Source: Dokdonella fugitiva
GTDB taxonomy: Bacteria; Pseudomonadota; Gammaproteobacteria; Xanthomonadales; Rhodanobacteraceae
Assembly: GCF_004342425.1 (NCBI RefSeq)
Contig: NZ_SLWQ01000003.1
Location: 393,782 to 457,781 of the forward strand
DNA length: 64,000 nucleotides
Direction: 5' to 3'
Part shown: piece by piece, positions 62,201 through 64,000 of the stretch
How positions within the stretch are numbered: position 1 is the first letter of the stretch
Layout: each line of letters starts with the position of its first letter
The notes under the pieces: generated by a model
What the model saw: only the letters and a program-made list of their open reading frames with translations
Told to the model about the DNA's origin: nothing
Databases searched by the model: none
Made by a program: the position numbers and the translations under genes

Positions 62201-64000
62201 CCGAGGCTGTCGTATGGTCCGGCACGGAAATGATCGTGTTCGCCGATGGCGCCAACGGTGGGCGATACGACCCCGCGCTCGATACCTGGAAAGCGATCAC
62301 CAGTGTCGGTGCGCCTCTCTACTCCAAGGCAGCGCACTGGACCGGTTCGTCCATGCTGATGGGCGTTCCTGGCGCCGGTGGCTGGCTCTATTACCCCAGC
62401 GGCGAAAACACCCCGCCCGTGGTCGATAACCAATTTTTCCAGGTTTCCGAAAGTACGCCCGTGGGAGTGTCCATTGGTACGGTCGTAGCCACCGATGACG
62501 GCTTGCCGACGCCGGCGCAGCTGACGTACGCGATCACGGCGGGTAACGTCGGCGGCGTATTCGCGATCAATCCGGCGACGGGCGCGCTCACGATTGCGCA
62601 TGCGCTCGACTACGAGACGTTGTCGTCGTATTCGCTTGCTGTCAATGTTTCGGATGGGATGTTGAGTACTGCTGCCACCGTTTCCATCGACGTTATGGAC
62701 GTGATTGGCGGTCCCGGCGTCGAGAACATCGCGCCGCAGGTGCCGGCCGGCCAGGTGTTCGCGATCGCCGAAGACGCGACCGCGGGCACGAGCCTGGGCA
62801 CGGTGCAGGCGACCGACGACGGCCTGCCGACGCCGCCGGCGCTGAGCTACGCGATCACGGCGGGCAACACGAACGGTGCGTTCGCGATCGATCCGGCGAC
62901 GGGTGCGCTGACGGTCGCGGCAGCGCTCGACTACGAGACGCAGTCGAGCTACGCACTGACGATCGAGGTGTCGGACGGTGCGCTGAGCGGCACGGGCACG
63001 GTGACGGTGAACGTGACCGACGTGATCGGAGGGCCGGGTGCCGAGAATGCCGCGCCACAGGTGGTCCCTGGCCAGGTGTTCGTGATCGCGGAAAATGCGT
63101 CGACCGGCGCGGCGGTCGGTATCGTGCAGGCGATGGACGATGGCCTACCGAAGTCATCAGCTCTCAGTTATTCCATTACGACGCTCAACAGCGGGTTCGC
63201 GCTCAATCCGACGACGGGAATGCTGACCATCGCGACGGTGCTCGATTACGAGACGAGATCGAGTTACACGCTGACGATAAAAGTATCGGACGGTCAGCTG
63301 AGCGGCACGGGCACGGTGACGGTGAACGTGACCGACGTGATCGGCGGGCCGGGCGTCGAGAACATCGCGCCGCAGGTGACGGCGGGCCAGGTGTTCGCGA
63401 TCGCGGAAGATGCTGCGGCAAGTACCGCGATCGGCACGGTGCAGGCGACCGACGACGGTCTGCCGACGCCGGCGCTGAGCTACGCGATCACGGCGGGCAA
63501 CACGAACGGCGCGTTCGCGATCGATCCGGCGACGGGTGCGCTGACGGTGGCCGGTGCGCTCGACTACGAGACGCAGTCGAGCTACGTGCTGACGATCGAG
63601 GTGTCGGACGGTGCGCTGAGCGGCACGGGCACGGTGACGGTGAACGTGACCGACGTGGTCGGCGGGCCGGGCGTCGAGAACATCGCGCCGCAGGTACCGG
63701 CCCAGGTGTTCACGGTTGCGGAAGATGCTGCGGCAAGTACCGCGATCGGCACGGTGCAGGCGACCGACGACGGTCTGCCGACACCGCCGGCACTGAGCTA
63801 CGCGATCACGGCCGGCAACACGAACGGCGCGTTCGCGATCGATCCGGCGACGGGTGCGCTGACGGTGGCCGGTGCGCTCGACTACGAGACGCAGTCGAGC
63901 TATGGGCTGACGATCGAGGTGTCGGACGGTGCGCTGAGCGGCACGGGCACGGTGACGGTGAACGTGACGAACGTGATCGAGCCGGGCGAGAACGTGGCGC
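59230..64000 (+). CDS. Giant exported kelch/cadherin repeat protein (3' end outside window)
   Basis: The frame stays open from 59230 to the window end, 1590 residues so far. The ATG at 59230 has GGGGG upstream; ATG 59131 is a weaker option. A long polar n-region precedes a hydrophobic segment (residues ~43-57) and SALA-AS cleavage site. Residues ~66-350 form a helical domain (ECRTAIEGVRWSYRIWPKEN, LDRMVAQTR, LFDALGNDPVRIGECLVRP), possibly SurA-N-like. Residues ~365-1055 hold 14 kelch-like units around (A/V)xWTGxxMxVWGG, about 49 aa each. From ~1060 come cadherin-like repeats of 105-107 aa (AEDA, GTVQATDDGLPTP, DPATGALTVA, LDYET, VSDG), five seen. Predicted secreted or surface protein for adhesion or carbohydrate binding. 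GC is lower than the genome until the cadherin part. Confidence 0.88.
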   Translation, partial: MCISTQQTAFEFDVFAVAEQAGGYGGNGANILRRARCHAGRFAVWLTWTVAFFLLLQFHGSALAASPAVDRLVECRTAIEGVRWSYRIWPKENPGAKPPLAEVMSQAGIRASVENDLRMEEALRRLYGREIAASDLQAELDRMVAQTRAPDQLRALFDALGNDPVRIGECLVRPDLVRRHLTAAFLADETKNVASRKLAEKIARSSEVNDAELRSRDIQAWDYAYVETKSTAKGSAYGERHDSSIGADGESALDPGEFALVRERLSVSPEVRATPAGMLVERLVAQSPGRLDVRRYLVPTLGFDDWWIQTSRSIPIGRLGRLPAKALHMPDIAAALAVPTQSLEGEHWFHFPEELRPYGDDAYKAVWTGDQMIVIPQGEGGSFYAYDLAADVWTSLPTANEPQHGGSAIWTGVRLIVWGGAEGAYSNAGRMWGPGQASWTSVPVTDSTPTARSGHTAVWTGSEMIVWGGVGDCSHVEGEPPIITHWECPQNSGGRFNPQTGIWQATATSGGQIPAPRRGHTAIWTDGIASPVMVIWGGECDSSSGDYATTYVPCTGSYRRGARYNPLTNTWSNIFELAGAPASGRNRSAVWTGSEMLVWGGELWNGAQYALTNTGHRYNPATGAWTAMATTNAPSLRTGASVIWAGDRMIVWGGYYFLGYLASGAQYFPGGADGAPGSWVPTTTVGVPYGRSKHAAVWASGGDADGKMLIWGGTNPFAENNRSLARVALFDPLAAEQGVWSETSFGVPPGDANQSFVWTGVELVGWGGSYNTGYAFDLAASSWRRLSNTGAPSARHDHGAIWTGTDVLVWGGVNGAVHFGDGARYSPFFDAWSAIAAAPIAARAGHSTVWAGDRAFIWGGEGDGGQLLGDGASYSPSLNSWTLISAATPAPSARKGHVAVWTGSRMVIQGGLSPNPTSSGGRYDPGANAWETTSLVGAPPASADRHVVWTGGKMLVCCFDQPAFSAKLYDPVADAWANATATGSPPGAVDAEAVVWSGTEMIVFADGANGGRYDPALDTWKAITSVGAPLYSKAAHWTGSSMLMGVPGAGGWLYYPSGENTPPVVDNQFFQVSESTPVGVSIGTVVATDDGLPTPAQLTYAITAGNVGGVFAINPATGALTIAHALDYETLSSYSLAVNVSDGMLSTAATVSIDVMDVIGGPGVENIAPQVPAGQVFAIAEDATAGTSLGTVQATDDGLPTPPALSYAITAGNTNGAFAIDPATGALTVAAALDYETQSSYALTIEVSDGALSGTGTVTVNVTDVIGGPGAENAAPQVVPGQVFVIAENASTGAAVGIVQAMDDGLPKSSALSYSITTLNSGFALNPTTGMLTIATVLDYETRSSYTLTIKVSDGQLSGTGTVTVNVTDVIGGPGVENIAPQVTAGQVFAIAEDAAASTAIGTVQATDDGLPTPALSYAITAGNTNGAFAIDPATGALTVAGALDYETQSSYVLTIEVSDGALSGTGTVTVNVTDVVGGPGVENIAPQVPAQVFTVAEDAAASTAIGTVQATDDGLPTPPALSYAITAGNTNGAFAIDPATGALTVAGALDYETQSSYGLTIEVSDGALSGTGTVTVNVTNVIEPGENVA
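62407..64000 (+). repeat. Tandem ~318-bp cadherin-type coding repeats
   Basis: The equivalent codons (V/A in the VEN/AEN block) fall at 62719, 63040, 63355 and 63673, so unit lengths are 321, 315 and 318 bp. Units 2, 4 and 5 are almost identical at the DNA level over long stretches, for example GATCCGGCGACGGGTGCGCT in each. Units 1 and 3 are clearly diverged and less GC-rich. The array continues past the window. Confidence 0.85.

Noticed and set aside
62719..64000. CRISPR-like regular repeats
   Set aside because: Repeat units are ~318 bp coding cadherin domains in frame, not 25-40 bp repeats with unique spacers, and no cas genes are present.

Overview
This is a 64 kb chromosomal segment of a GC-rich bacterium. 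GC is close to 70% over most of it and G/C dominates third codon positions. Gene content and order (PriA, the sigma/DUF3619/DUF3106 trio, homodimeric PDH E1 apart from E2/E3, a KGOR-type operon with its own NAD(P)H oxidoreductase, DUF4124 and QEGLA-motif proteins) suggest a gammaproteobacterium of the Xanthomonadales/Lysobacterales, probably Rhodanobacteraceae-like. That placement is inference from gene families. I recognised no tRNA, rRNA, CRISPR array, prophage or insertion sequence.

Layout. 0-5 kb: the 3' end of a TPR protein, a secreted HAF-repeat protein and priA, followed by an intergenic region with a tight cluster of DnaA-box sequences. 5-12 kb: an ECF sigma factor operon, a DUF3667 membrane protein, a MATE exporter and SppA. 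12-18 kb: one minus-strand operon for a 2-oxoacid:acceptor oxidoreductase (NAD(P)H/FAD/Fe-S subunit, gamma-alpha subunit, beta subunit) with three small unrelated envelope genes wedged between alpha and beta. 18-23 kb: lipoprotein, SDR, Ada/AlkA fusion with a separate MGMT, DUF4124 protein, threonine aldolase. 23-32 kb: membrane diguanylate cyclase, fadE plus an HCCA isomerase, an unknown membrane protein, AMP nucleosidase, VIT transporter and apt. 32-45 kb: a glutaredoxin/A-type-like/rhodanese fusion, an OmpA-like protein with Ig-like repeats, aldo/keto reductase, NlpC/P60 hydrolase, SGNH hydrolase, aminotransferase, rsgA, a secreted beta-helix protein, a QEGLA protein and an M20 amidohydrolase. 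45-58 kb: malic enzyme, a second beta-helix protein, a second ECF sigma factor, glutaminase, GH18 chitinase, aceE, an MscS-type channel and an HU protein. 58-64 kb: a compositionally different, less GC-rich stretch with a small unknown gene and a very large secreted protein that runs off the window. That protein has an N-terminal helical domain, 14 kelch-like repeats and at least five cadherin-like repeats.

Functional themes. Central carbon metabolism is represented by KGOR, PDH E1, malic enzyme, glutaminase and FadE. Other themes are DNA repair and replication restart, purine salvage, and an extensive secreted/surface proteome. Four secreted proteins in different families share a short motif of the form hydrophobic-F-x-D-(G/S)-F-(E/D). 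It lies at the C-terminus, between domains, or just after the signal peptide.

Non-coding content is rich in dispersed intergenic repeats of at least three types (purine-rich ACGAAGGACACG elements, GTGGGAGCGGC REP-like elements, GTCGAAGGGCG elements). Several genes also have a TANNNT -10 box so close to the start codon that short or leaderless transcripts are likely. Start codons were chosen by ribosome-binding site, signal peptide and overlap with neighbours, and the uncertain ones are flagged.
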